DNA of 64,000 bases from Tenodera sinensis (Eukaryota; Arthropoda; Insecta; Mantodea; Mantidae). Within the stretch, counting starts at the first letter, position 1. Each line of letters opens with the position of its first letter. The DNA lies in NCBI GenBank assembly GCA_030765045.1, contig CM060965.1, positions 150,105,374-150,169,373 of the forward strand. The letters are read 5' to 3'. A program made the translations under genes and the position numbers. Positions 42,716-54,752 of the stretch are shown piece after piece. The notes beneath the pieces were generated by a model that worked only from the letters and a program-made list of their open reading frames with translations, searched no databases and had not been told where the DNA came from.

Positions 42716-44821
42716 AAATGTAATTACATATTGGAAGTCTCACATCGCAGTGCATTAGACTGTTGTATAATTCCAATCTATCGTTCAACAAAAACTTGTG
42801 ATTATTTCGGAAACAGTGTGTGTGTTTAAGCGAGGTCTTTTTGTATAATGAACTACATAGCAACCTTTCATTGCCTTACCAAGGCAAATGCACACGCTGG
42901 TATTTGGTACAGTGATTTTGCAGCAGTCAAACATTTAGTCAAATAATGAGTCACACACCTGTTGAGTGCGAGCACTGTCATAGAACCACTATGGCTGAAA
43001 TAATCTAGTATGCTTACATAAGATATGTTGTTCAACACAGCTGTTTGACTTTAATTGTTTGATGTCATCAGTATATCTCACAAAGAGACATGCTACATTT
43101 TAGATGATAACCAGGATTTGTTGATTTTAATGAGAGCATCCATTTACGTTTGAATGTAAGAATGATTATAATCAATTTTACGAATTCAGCAGACCATACT
43201 ATTTTTATACAACAGAAAAAAAAATTAAGCAAGAAAAACACAATAAATCAATGTCTTAGTAAAAGAACAATACAAGACACAATTATATGTAGCAGATTCA
43301 ATAAGAACAGCAAAAACAATAAAGAAAACGATATAAAAATATACGAATCATTGTGTCCTATTACATACATATTACCCAACCAGTTTTACAAAAATACTGA
43401 CAAATTCAACACAAGAACAATATCTTCATAATGATTTAAAGTAGTATGTGATAAATCAACAGCTAGACATGTTCAGTCTGCTCACAACCCCTTTCCTAAT
43501 ATCAACCTACTCAGAGAAAATATTAAATTGAGTTTTATTTATGGACCCTCCATAACTGCAATGGACCTCAGCGTCCCCTTCTACATTAGACGTGAAAGAC
43601 TACGTAATTTTCCCAGGAGCACGGTACCACTTCTGAAGGAAGCTATGCTAAGGATTTTTACGTCCGAAAATATCCATCGCCCTCCAGCGGAGGGATGTGC
43701 AAATCGGAAGTAAAGCCAGCAAATAATAAAAGACCGGAGGTCAGCCCTCTGAACTGAACAATATTATATATAATTAAGCCATTGTAGTCATTGTCGTCTG
43801 CCTATCTTGTTCTTGGTCTTCCTCGGCTTCTATTTTCACTGTATGGATCCCCACGGTGGTCGATCGAGTACATCTGTCGTGGTGAAGCCTTATAGCATCT
43901 TCTATTTCCATTTGATTCTTGCAGCTGCTGAGCTACTTTCTTACAAGGCGCGTTTTCTGGGGATCTTTTGTTTTAAATTTGTGCCTTACTGAAATGCCCA
44001 GCATCATTCTTTCCGTTTTCCTTTGGCATACCTCTAGTAAGTTCCTTTGTTTGTTCGTTAGGGACTAAGGATGTGCATAGAGTAGTACGGGAGTGGAATA
44101 TATTCTAATTGTGTTTTTTCTAAGGGATAATGACGGAAAAAAATGTGACAAAATGGAATTTGTGTGTCATGATTTACTAAAAGGAGTTTTTATGTGGTGT
44201 ATGCTAGTGTAATTATCTAGTCTTAGTCATATTAAAAATAAGTAAATGACATTTCACACGAGAGAGATGTGAAGCAAAGCTCAATCATAGTTTAACATTC
44301 GTGGCTGCTTTTCCAACGAGTTGGAGCGAGTCTCATTATGTAGGTACGTATGAAACGAACGAGTAACGCGTAAGTCCTTGACATATCTACACGCAAGTAA
44401 ACCGTCATCGCCCAACTGGTCCTGAGCTGCGGATTCATAAGAAAAAGGATCATATCACTATTAATTTAAACCAACCACCGTGAAGGCAATTAGATCAAGG
44501 TGCAAATATAGACGTTAGCAAAATTAAGTTTGAGTCAATGCATAAGCACGCACAAACTGTGATAAAACTACGAAATGTTGCTAAAGCAAAGTCGTTGGTA
44601 TATTTAACACGTAAGCGGGTGAACAACCCTGTGTAACTTCGCCGGACGCCCAAAGTTATTTTAATTGGAATAGTTGAGTCAACAGCGCCCAGTTTAAATG
44701 AAAGTGCCGGCAAGAAGTGTACACATGGGAATTAGAGCAGCAAACGTGTTTCCTCACTGCAACTTATGTGCTAGGAATATGAAGAGCAGTCTCAAAAGAT
44801 CATTTGCTCAAGTGTTTTTTG
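42716..44821. other. Two kilobases with no recognised gene
   Basis: A 93-codon ORF at 43150-43431 is Asn/Ile/Lys-rich and looks like AT-rich chance. Nothing else is supported. Confidence 0.4.
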
Positions 44822-44824
44822 TTG

Positions 44825-45729
<905 letters not shown>

Positions 45730-46844
45730 GTTCATGCATTGACAGGTACATTATCCACACTCCAGTATACAGTTTTCCAGCTGGGAGAACTGAGTTCGAA
45801 CTTTGATTAGAATGAGCTTGCTGAATAGCGATGCCCTGGGAGAAACAAAAGCCTGTGTAAGGCTTTCTTAAAAGAATGACGAGAGGTTATGTGAATGTAA
45901 CACGCCAGATTTTTTACATGTAGGCTATATTGTCTGAAAGCAAAACAATAACCTGCCAGCCATTTCGATACTTCATCCAACAGTGTCCATTCTCTTTAAG
46001 AGACAATGAACTTGAGATAAATTATTCTCTCTACACGCAAGTCAAGAATTCATACTGGTGTGCTGGCACGCTATACTTGCATTAGCTAACACAAACTCAC
46101 TGTTGGAAATGTGTCTGTGCGTTGTATATTGTATGAATCTCTAAAGTGAGAAAGGAATTATTGGGCATTGTGTATCGGGCTTTCTACTGGTTTAAAATTC
46201 TCTGTACGCAGTTCGTGCGTCATTAGCTGAGTGTAACTGTTTCAAAGAGATTATACTTTTTTAGAGGAAAGGACATACGCTAACAATATTTTCACTTTGT
46301 GGTTTAAGTTTCACAAAGCCTGTTCTGCTAAGCTTTGTTATAGTGAGAAGTCCTTTTTTTGCTACCCACAAATAGTTGAAGAATTAATGGTCGCAATGGA
46401 ACCTTGGAAAGTGAATAAAGAAAGGAAAGCTAGAACAGAGCTCTGTCCACCGTGGTCACATTCTGAGAATCCCGAATAAATATTTCATGTCTTAAACGAA
46501 TATTGCGGTTATCGAATGAATGATTCATGTTTCGGGATGGAGATAACAAAGCAGGCTAAAGTAGCTGAAGTTTTACTTTTTACTGTTTTATGAGTATGTG
46601 AAGGTATGTGATGGTACAGCTGACATTTTCTGACGATTTAACAGATATGTATGTCAAAATACTCCTTTCTAGTAAATGATAAAAACGTGTTACAGGAATG
46701 TGCTTTCGGAACACCTCATTCCCTGATAAGTTATTCCCTTGCTTCCCAATGCTTCCACTTGGAATGTATAAATTATTCTGTTTTTGGTGTGGAACTGCTA
46801 TTGCTGAAGCTTATTGTCATGTTTTCTTTTTCTTATCTCTACTT
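45730..46844. other. Spacer, nothing recognised
   Basis: A family A-like 3' tip (GTTATGTGAATGTAACACG) occurs near 45890. Otherwise short ORFs only. Confidence 0.4.
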
Positions 46845-47165
46845 ATAGATAGTAGAGGAAGTATTGTATTCCACCCTAACATTCCGTACCAAGATATCTC
46901 CGGAAATAACTACATAATTTCAGACTGCCTAAGTCCAAAAAAGGCATGTCTAGGAGTGTGTCTATGAACCCCGTAACTCAGACAAGAAAAGTCGTTTGAG
47001 TACCAAACTTGGTATTTAAACTAGTATATTTCAAAAATGCATCAAGAAGATTTTAGTGAAAATAATTCCACCCTAAAATACCCTTTATGTGGGAAAATGT
47101 TCGAAAATTTTGATGTTCTCAAAATGGGCTTCAAGAATTATTACAATCCTATATGCTCTTTTTTA
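46845..47165 (+). repeat. Family A repeat, 5' part
   Basis: It starts GATAGTAGAGGAAGTATTGT and ATTCCACCCTAACATTCC, then CCAAACTTGGTATTTAAAC and CCCTTTATGTGGG, and breaks off near 47165. Confidence 0.68.
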
Positions 47166-47393
47166 ATTTGCCTTTATCATCGATCAGCACTGCAGCGCTA
47201 TACAAATAAGAGATAATTACAGAGAAATAAAACTGAATACAAAGAAAGAAAAAAAAGAAAACTTATTAAAGAAGAACATGAGTCTGTAACAAAAATGAGG
47301 TCAACCTCTACAGGTCCCTCAGGAACAAGCGAATGTTGAAGATCTCAATCCTCTTCTGCGGTGTCCGACACAGGAATATATGTTTAAAATACT

Positions 47394-48145
47394 TTGCACT
47401 CACATGATTTTCTCTACTCTGGTACTAACGCTTCTTACAAATTCTTATTCCTATCTCTTCTTCGTGTTAGTTGAGATAAACATTTGTCCAGATCTTTTCC
47501 ATCTCTTACGGTTTACCAGTTATTCAAAAGTCATCCAGGCATGAGTGTCGGCAGACTTTTTTCCAGGGGGGGCCAATTGGTGGAAATTTGCAATCATATA
47601 ATACTAAATCATTATTTTATTGTCAAAATTTATAATATTTGTTGCAGATAACCGTATTAATTTGTGCTAAATAAAAATTGTTCTTTACATCAAAATTAAA
47701 ATAATAGTTTAATAGTCAGTAACTGGCTGCACATTAAGTTCACCAACTTCCAAGGGGGGGGGGGGCCGCGACCCCCCCTTGCCCCCGTTTCGCGACGCCC
47801 ATGCATCCAGGGTAAACTGGACTACATAGGCTATAGCCAGAAAATTCAAAACATACACTTCATATGTCATACAAGTATCTTAAACATATGGCATTTTAAT
47901 CAAAATCGTTTGAGTCATTTTCAAGAAAATCAACATTTTCAGAAAGTTTTCCACGTAAGGAGTAGCTTAGGGTGGGGCTGCTTTTTTCAAAATCGTCGTG
48001 TCGCATCCTTGAAAAACATTAAGTTAAATGCCAACTTTGGTCTTTAACCGACTTTTCTTTTTTGAGTTATGGTGTCAGCAGACTGACAGAGACAGACAAA
48101 CATAGAGACAGACACACAGACTGACAGACAGTCCCACAGACACAG
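47394..48145 (-). repeat. Family A repeat, inverted, with an internal deletion and a MITE insertion
   Basis: The complement of the 3' end (GCACTCACATGATTTTCTC) is followed, after a deletion near 47490, by TCTTACGGTTTACCAG. The 264-bp MITE comes next, and then the rest to the complemented CTGACAGACAG segment. With the plus copy at 46845 it forms an inverted pair. Confidence 0.75.
47540..47803. mobile_element. 264-bp MITE, hAT-like, with perfect 8-bp TSD
   Basis: CATCCAGG flanks it at 47532-47539 and 47804-47811, and removing it plus one TSD restores a continuous family A sequence. The ends are imperfectly inverted: CATGAGTGTCGGCAGAC against CATGGGCGTCGCGAAAC. Next to the ends are G-runs of 8 and 12 and a C-run of 7. 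It is non-coding. The 8-bp TSD suggests hAT mobilisation. Confidence 0.8.
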
Positions 48146-48989
48146 TCTCGTTCGGATCTGAGCGATTCCCTCTAAAAATGAGGTTCGATTACCTCGCGAA
48201 AAAGGGCATAGTCTTATTGCCTACTCATTTTCTGTTGTTCAAATAAAGTGTAGTCCGATTCCCTCCGTGGCTTAACCACAGAATGTTCCTACACATTTTA
48301 CACAGACTTCGTACGGTTAAGGGTAATAACCGAAATAACCAATCAATACCCCTGGTGTGTTTAGGATCATTTTCACACAGATATGTCCAATACCAGGTTC
48401 CATTCTTCAATATTTTTGGGAGCTAAATGTATAGTTCCGTTGTAGAAACAATTCGTTATCCCTTCCATTTATGATTTTCTCCACGTTTGTCATTTCTACG
48501 TCACTGATGTCCAAGTTTAGGCGAAAGAGGGAGGGGGAATTTGTCTCCACTACTTCACTCCAAGCTATGGCGTATTCGTTGAACTCTAAAACAAACCTTC
48601 CTAATGATTGGTTACCTAAATGATAGCAGGGGAAATTTTTCATAAATGGAGGTGGGGTAGAGTGACAAACTGACGTCATTAGATCACAAAAGACAGGGTT
48701 GGGCACGAGTGGTCTGCACATATATGCCAATGGATTGGTACACTGAATGAATAGGCCTACTACCAACACCAAGGACATACGAGGCGACCGAATCGATTAG
48801 TGCCTCTACTATCGATTTAGTAGGTGTTATCAATACAAAACTGAATACCAAATAACTTAGAGGGAATCTGAATATTTAACTCCAGCATGTCCCTCTAGGC
48901 TCGAAGGGGATTAGCATACCTACAGTTTACTGCTTCGGAGGGAATCCGGTAAAATGTTGACCGCGGTAGGTCAACATCATCTCTGTAAC
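48146..48989. other. Spacer, nothing recognised
   Basis: A 123-codon minus-strand ORF at 48407-48778 has no family signature. A CRE octamer lies at 48671. Confidence 0.4.
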
Positions 48990-49320
48990 TCAATTTTTTT
49001 TTGGAGCTAACTATTTCCGACATATTCCATGTTACTAGTTTGAATGTTCACTTATACATTTCTCAAATAGGAAGTTGACATTCGTTTATCTGCGTAATCT
49101 GAATTACAAAGTCATGACATAGCGACTAGCCCTTAAAAGATTTGACTATGGCTAAAAGCCAACTGTATTCTCCTGTTCATCTTATCTGCAAGGAAATACG
49201 CAATAAGACAAATATATGCAAATTTTATCTCGATTAGCATAAAGTAAATAAAAGAATCAATCTTTCTAAAAAGAGTTTTTACAAGAGTAGAGAAAGTCTT
49301 GTGAATGAAACATATCAGGT
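48990..49320 (+). repeat. Family A repeat, 3' half
   Basis: It runs from GGAGCTAACTATTTCCGAC through CTGCAAGGAAATACGCAATA to GAGTAGAGAAAGTCTTGTGA. Confidence 0.7.
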
Positions 49321-49743
49321 TTGTTTGAACTTTATTACATAACTTAATTTTTAAACAAGTTGCAGCACTACTTTACTACACCGAGATAATCTCTGGGGCA
49401 TGATTCTCTGTTACCGGGAGCAATCTTGAGTTCATCCTCTTATCATATTTCAAATATTGTGCTATTTTTGTACCGAAGATTACTAATCATGCATTGCATA
49501 GTTGATGACAGTCTGTAACAAGGAAAATATTTTAGATCACTATTGATTTTGGGTGACATGAATTAGATATCGACTAGAGCTGTTACTATGGTCATATGGT
49601 CTGGGTAGGATGCTTGAAATTGGGTCCAGATGCTCATCTCGGGTAGCCCAGTCAAGCTAGGGTGTGTGCACTTACTCGAGGCTTTTGAGAACATTCGTAT
49701 TACCAGGTCAGGAAAAAGACATAAATCAATATTACACGTCGTT

Positions 49744-50160
49744 GCAGACTCACTTGCAAAGAAAGGCACAACAATAAAACAAAAGTCTAAATTCAATTTC
49801 TCATATTCCTCAATAAAACGCTTGATCATTAAAAAATTTTCTCATTTATATCTACAAGAAATAGAAACAAATGCCAAAGATAAAAAATGGATTACACTAC
49901 TTTCCAGCCCAGATATAATCCCCCAGAGACCGAGGAAAACAGCGGTTGCAGCCTTCCGACTATTGACAAATCACGACTGCTTAGCAAGTCATCTCTACAG
50001 AATAGGTATCTCAGCTTCACCAATATGTGTCCTGTGTAACGATCCAGCAGAAATGAACGAAGACCACTTGAAGACCTGTGAAGCATTAAGATCAGAAGAA
50101 ACTACAGTTCAAAAGTATTGGAAATGGCTAATGGCTTCATTGCCAGATGCAAGGCACTAG
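49744..50160 (+). pseudogene. LINE ORF2 C terminus: end of RNase H plus tail domain
   Basis: The frame starts inside the last RNase H motif (ADSLAKKGT, normally GNExADxLAKKGT). It continues with SSIKRLIIKKFSHLYLQEIE, RPRKTAVAAFRLLTNHDCLA and SHLYRIGISASPICVLCNDP, and closes with NEDHLKTCEALRSE, a C-x2-C...H...C finger. This matches the tail of arthropod LINEs that carry RNase H. The frame is open to its natural stop. It also stays open upstream to the ATG at 49630, but that part is flanking DNA, so the longer protein is a chance fusion. Confidence 0.8.
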
Positions 50161-50171
50161 AAAACAACAAC
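49744..50171 (+). mobile_element. 5'-truncated LINE end with perfect 15-bp TSD
   Basis: ATATTACACGTCGTT occurs exactly at 49729-49743 and 50172-50186. Between them lies the RNase H end and C terminus of a LINE, finishing soon after its stop codon with an A-rich AAAACAACAAC. A variable-length TSD, 5' truncation and an A-rich 3' end are the marks of target-primed reverse transcription. Confidence 0.85.
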
Positions 50172-50467
50172 ATATTACACGTCGTTCAGCTTTGTTCTCA
50201 TATTGCTGTAACTAGCTTAGAAAGCTTCAACGGCATGAATGCTTCTCATTTGGTGTGGTGGTTCATGGAACCTTAACGCTCTATACAACAAACTTAGATG
50301 ATTCGTGGCATTATTTGAATACAAAATTTACAATTCTCAGTTTTACTAAATTAATAAGCTTGTCAACAAAATATAAGAAGTTGGCGTGAAATGAATCACT
50401 ACTTTATTCATAGAAATGTCCTGACTACAAAGAATATGCCATTAATATTTAAGAAAGTAATTTTTGA

Positions 50468-50830
50468 GGTGGCCCACTGCTTAGATCGTTCGTCTGTCAT
50501 CAGTGCACGGGTACGGGCACGGGGACGATCCCAGGCACGACATGTATGATTTGCGGTTTACAAAACGGCGTCGGGGCGGGTTTTTCTACCGATTCTCCAG
50601 TTTTCGCCGCTATTCATTCCACCAACTACTGCATCATCATCTTTCCTTACATCCATCCCACCCTCATTTCATGTTATCTCCCTCACTTTCATACCAGGCT
50701 TGGGCTGATTACATATCCTGGGTACTCTCCGATCCAAAGTTTGACTCTGCTCCTTGACAGACATCTGTCCCCTGGCACACATTTGTAAGTGCAAGTCCTT
50801 CATACGAGGAGGATAATCAGAAAAAGAAAA
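50468..50830 (+). mobile_element. SINE-3, tRNA-derived, diverged
   Basis: A degenerate tRNA-like head (GGTGGCCCACTGCTTAGATC, later GACGATCCCAGGCACG) is followed by a pyrimidine-rich body with GGGTTTTTCTACCGATTCTC and CCCACCCTCATTTCATG. The layout resembles common insect tRNA-SINEs. Ends and TSD are not resolved. Confidence 0.45.
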
Positions 50831-50954
50831 AGTACTTTATGAAGTGGTTAATACCATAAATTACATCCAGCCTGGACCTGATTATCCTGGAAGCCTATAT
50901 ACGCATTTACTTTTCTAGACAGAATCACTGGTTGTCTAGAGGAAACGTTTACCA

Positions 50955-51430
50955 AGCGGGATGACTCAGACAGTAGTCCGGGGTCCGCATGCGGGAGGTC
51001 GCAGGTTCGATTGCCGCGGGAGGTCTTCCTCACCTTGGACTTTTTCGGGGTTTTCTCCCGAGTAACTCAGGTGAGAGCGATATTTACCCTACATCCCCAG
51101 AATCACTTCTCTTCATTTCATTAATTTCATTCTCTCTCTATCTGGTCTTTCCAACTTGTATGAGTCAGCGGGGTCGCCAGTAGGATGCGCTGTGGTGGAG
51201 CTTGCCCTCTGGAAATACGGTGTTCGTCTGAGAGGAGCCGCTGCGGTCAGTTGACCGCCCACAAGGGGGACTGATTGATCAGCCGGACCTGGCTGATGGT
51301 GCGCTCTCTATGGTGATCTGGAAATCTGTCAGGCTTAAGAACTGTCTGTACTGTAGTTCTGCCTGTGATGCGTTCCGGCCGCCTGTAGGGTACTTTCATA
51401 TCATTCCTCCTGGGGTCTGACCCATAGACC
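50955..51430 (+). mobile_element. SINE-4, tRNA-derived
   Basis: The head has GCATGCGGGAGGTCGCAGG and the B box GGTTCGATTGCC. The body includes CGGGGTTTTCTCCCGAG, GGTGAGAGCGATATTTACCC and TGACCGCCCACAAGGG. The segment is GC-richer than its surroundings and non-coding. Boundaries are approximate. Confidence 0.5.
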
Positions 51431-52252
51431 ATCGGTTGACATGCCGAAATCCCTCCGTGGCAGACAGGACAAGAGGAAACGCTTGTTGCAATTCGTTGAA
51501 GTACGAGTATTCCTGAGCAATTCTACATATGGGTACTCCCATACGTAAATAAAGCAGCACTATCTATTTATAATAGCTTTTTGTTTATAAAGGTGTTGGG
51601 AATGTGTGAATGCTAAAGGGCACCATTTTGTGCAGCTACTGTAACAAGTTAGTGAAATATAATGATGTGCATGCCGTAGATTAATGAAGATTTACGAGTA
51701 GAGTACTCGGGAAATTACATGTCTAGAATTCCGGCGTTTACCTCCGTACCTTCTCTTGCCCGCTTTCTCGGTTGAAACACTACGCGTACTATTTGTACAA
51801 CGCACAACTGAAAATTTCAGTAAAGCAGTTGGTAGTTAGGAGTGAACAAACGCAGTGTCCTCCAGCATCGCAAATAATCTAAATTTCTTAGTTTCCAACT
51901 CACGCCTTAAGGGAAGGAATGGAGGGAAGGCCCAAAGGGCGACAAAGCGTGGTACCAACGACGGGGTCTCTAACGATTCTAATATGGCAACAATCCTCAC
52001 GCCAGCTAGTTTTGCCTAAGTTACCCAGGAAGCAGGTTCCCAGCACACACTAGGGAGAAACCGCTCCTACGTGCAAATTACACCGTACTGCCGCAACACA
52101 CCACCACCGTTGGCTGGTCCTACAATCCTGAAACAAACAAGGGGTAACAGACGTAACGATATAATAGGAAATTCGTGGTTGAAAAGGAGCAACTCCAGCA
52201 TTGGACTGTCGAATGCGAGACCCAAACCTTACTGCGAGCCATCTCGCTCACT
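51431..52252. other. Spacer, nothing recognised
   Basis: No supported feature. Confidence 0.4.
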
Positions 52253-52320
52253 TAATAATGATGATGATAATAGTAATAATATTAATAGTAATAATAATAG
52301 TAATAATAATGTTGATGAAT
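52253..52320. repeat. (AAT)-rich microsatellite
   Basis: Imperfect AAT/GAT triplets. Confidence 0.85.
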
Positions 52321-52444
52321 AAAAATAAATGCGTCATTTATGTTATACTAGTTGAAATATTGCCTGTGATTTGACGAATTTATCCCCATAATTTGTAGAC
52401 TTACGCTGGATACTACGTATAAAGAATCTGAACTAAATAACTAA

Positions 52445-52458
52445 ATAGACAGACAGGG

Positions 52459-52495
<37 letters not shown>
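52445..52495. repeat. (ACAG)n microsatellite
   Basis: About ten ACAG units. Confidence 0.9.
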
Positions 52496-52497
<2 letters not shown>

Positions 52498-52566
52498 GAA
52501 AAACACTGGGAAGATACTATGCAAAAGCGCTGTTGAGTAATCCAAAACACCACAGGAAGAAAAGCA

Positions 52567-53245
52567 AGTAGAGAAAGCTGTGTGAATGTAAGAGATTACA
52601 TTTCTGTGAATCATATGAATGTTGTATAGAAGGAGTAGAGAAAGAAATGCGATTGTGTTTCTAAAAGAAAACTGAGTAGAGAAAACCTGTGAATGTAATT
52701 TGTTGTACTCCTACTTCAAGTGAGTGAGTGAGTGTGTTGGGTTTAAGGGCCCGTCGACAACTTGGTCATTAGGGCCCCTCCTACTTCAAGCATAGAAAAT
52801 TGTATGTATCGTATGTTGAGAGTCAAATAGAGAAAGAAATGTGATCGGGTTTCGTAAAACAAATCTGAGTACAGAAAACCGCCTGAATGCAACATTTCTG
52901 ACATTTCTATTTCAGTCATAGAAAATGGTATGTTGAAGGGCGAGATCGCGTTTCGTAAAAGGGAAGAGAGTAGAGAAAACGGGTTAATGTAACGCGTTGC
53001 ATTTCTATTTCCATCACAGAAAATTGTATGCACTGTACGTTGAAGAGTAAATAGTGAAAGAAATGTGACCTGTTTTGTAAAGGAAACGTGAGTAGAGAAA
53101 ACTGTGTGAATGTAATATGTGGCATTTGTACTTCATTCATAGAAAATTGTGTGAATTGTATGTTAAGCAGAGTAGAGAACGATATGTGAATGTATTACGT
53201 AGAAGAAAAACGAGTATAAAAGACTATGTGAATACTACGTTGGGT
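52567..53245 (+). repeat. Diverged tandem array resembling the family A 3' end
   Basis: Seven units start with AGTAGAGAAA or a variant at 52567, 52675, 52868, 52969, 53091, 53171 and 53213. The longer ones continue TGTGAATGTAA, CATTTCTATTTCA, CATAGAAAATTGTATG, GTATGTTGAAG and AGAAAGAAATGTGA. Periods are about 100-123 bp once a 70-bp insertion is removed, and the last units are shorter. The unit start matches the family A terminus (AGTAGAGAAAGTCATGTGAG). Confidence 0.75.
52721..52777 (+). mobile_element. 57-bp retroposed SINE piece with 13-bp TSD
   Basis: CTCCTACTTCAAG is exactly duplicated at 52708-52720 and 52778-52790. The insert contains GGTTTAAGGGCCCGTCGACA and TTGGTCATTAGGGCC, which resembles the GGTTTAACGTCCCGTCGACA...GGTCATTAGAG 3' part of SINEs common in some orthopteroid insects, from memory. 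Confidence 0.65.
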
Positions 53246-54074
53246 AGTATAATGGTCTCCGTGAAAAAATATATATTATGTCCGAATTTCGCGGTCATCG
53301 GTCATGCAGTTTAAGAGCCTGTAGAGCGCAAACTACAATTACAATACAATATATAATATTAAAGAAAGAAATGGGTAGGGCGTTTACTCGCGAGACTGGC
53401 ATTAATTTAGAATTGTGACGTTCCCAGTGTCAGCTTTTGTGCAGACTGCGAAAATAAATTTAATTTGCTCCTTATCACATTTCAGAAACACTTTTGTACG
53501 GCAAGGTACCACAGATTCATTCTCTAGTGACTTTAATGATCACAATCTCATATTTCAGGAACTTGTCACCTCTATGCATTTGAAGACGGGAGATAAATTC
53601 AACAACTTACGTAGTTCTTTTTGAAACTCCTTATCTGTTTAAAGAAACCTCTATTAAACGAGCAAAATTCTGCAAGGAGAAAACTACTTAGAGGGAAGGA
53701 AATGAGACATTCAGGAAACGGAGAAGAGAAACTTGAACAATGAAATTGAAGCTCGTCTACTTTTACAAAGTGTACTCAGTTCTAGGAAAACTGGGGAAGA
53801 GAAATCAATACTTTGCGTGGCCCACACAAAGTATTGCAAGGCTAATGGATGTGAAAGGATATAGGTATATTACACCTAATTGTCTGTTTCGTGAGGATGT
53901 CTAATCATTATATAGTGTGAAAAGGATCAACTTCCGAAATTTGGGTCCAGACGAACGCAGACTAACAGTAAAAGCATAACTCTAGTTGTATGTAGCATTT
54001 CGTAAATATTAAACTAGTTTTACAGTTTTATTTTTAGTTTTTTCCCTGATACTTTATGTAACGCGCACCTGTAT
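53246..54074. other. Spacer with a 31-bp near-perfect palindrome
   Basis: At 53806-53836 CAATACTTTGCGTGG is followed by one base and its complement with a single mismatch. It could extrude as a hairpin. Nothing else is recognised. Confidence 0.5.
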
Positions 54075-54410
54075 AAAAAGATGCTGCACTCCATCCATAA
54101 ATTCAATATCGTGGTTTTGCCAGAAATGCATGTTTTGATGTCCGCTGAATCCAATAAATAAGCAGTTTAGAAACAAATTCAGATTTCGCTCCCCCCCTCC
54201 ATCTCACTCTCTCCCCCTCTATCTCCCTCTCTCCCCCTCTGTCTCCTTCTCTAGCTCTCTCTATGTAGTGGGTGTGGTTTGAGTGAACATCATAACTCAA
54301 AATTGAAAATTCGAATAAATATCAAACTTTGCATGTATTTAAGTTCGGTATCTTGCAAGGTAGGGACACTAACATTTTCAAGAGGAACTTAGAAAACTTG
54401 CAGAATAATA
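54075..54410 (+). repeat. Family A repeat, 5' part
   Basis: It has CCATAAATTCAATATCGTGG, TCCGCTGAATCCAAT and CATAACTCAAAATTGAAAA, and then a TTTAAGTTCGGTATCTTGC segment. A C/T-rich microsatellite at 54190-54260 replaces the usual TGTCTG segment. Confidence 0.62.
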
Positions 54411-54465
54411 TAATTTCGTATCTATTCGCTCTAGAGTAGAGTATTACGCCCACTGTGTTATATAG

Positions 54466-54752
54466 GTTTTTACCCCCAGCGCAACAATCCAGGAAGGGTC
54501 AAGGCTCACCATTTTGCCACTATAGGCGTCATGAGTGGGATGCAGTAGTGGAAGCTGGGACTTGGTCAGCGTCCCTAGCCCTCCTGGCCAGTTATGCACC
54601 TTCACGACCTGGGGTCGCTACTTCTTCATCAAGTAGCTTAAGTGATTTCTCCGGGACCTAACCAGGCTGAGTGTATCTCATGCCAGACCTCCCAGCGGGG
54701 AAAAAATTCCCACGCCGGTACCGGGAATCGAAGCAGTCGTCTTGGCCATAAC
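54466..54752 (-). mobile_element. SINE-1, third copy, inverted and lacking its head
   Basis: On the minus strand it starts near the B box (CTTCGATTCCCGGTACC). It continues GGGAGGTCTGGCATGAG, CAGCCTGGTTAGGTCCCGG and ACTCATGACGCCTATAGTGG, the SINE-1 order. It is more diverged than the other two copies. Confidence 0.8.

Noticed and set aside
48407..48778. 123-codon minus-strand ORF as a gene
   Set aside because: No motif, signal peptide or neighbour context, and the composition is typical of chance frames.
52445..53245. CRISPR-like regular repeats
   Set aside because: Units are tandem and diverged without unique spacers, the genome is eukaryotic, and there are no cas genes.
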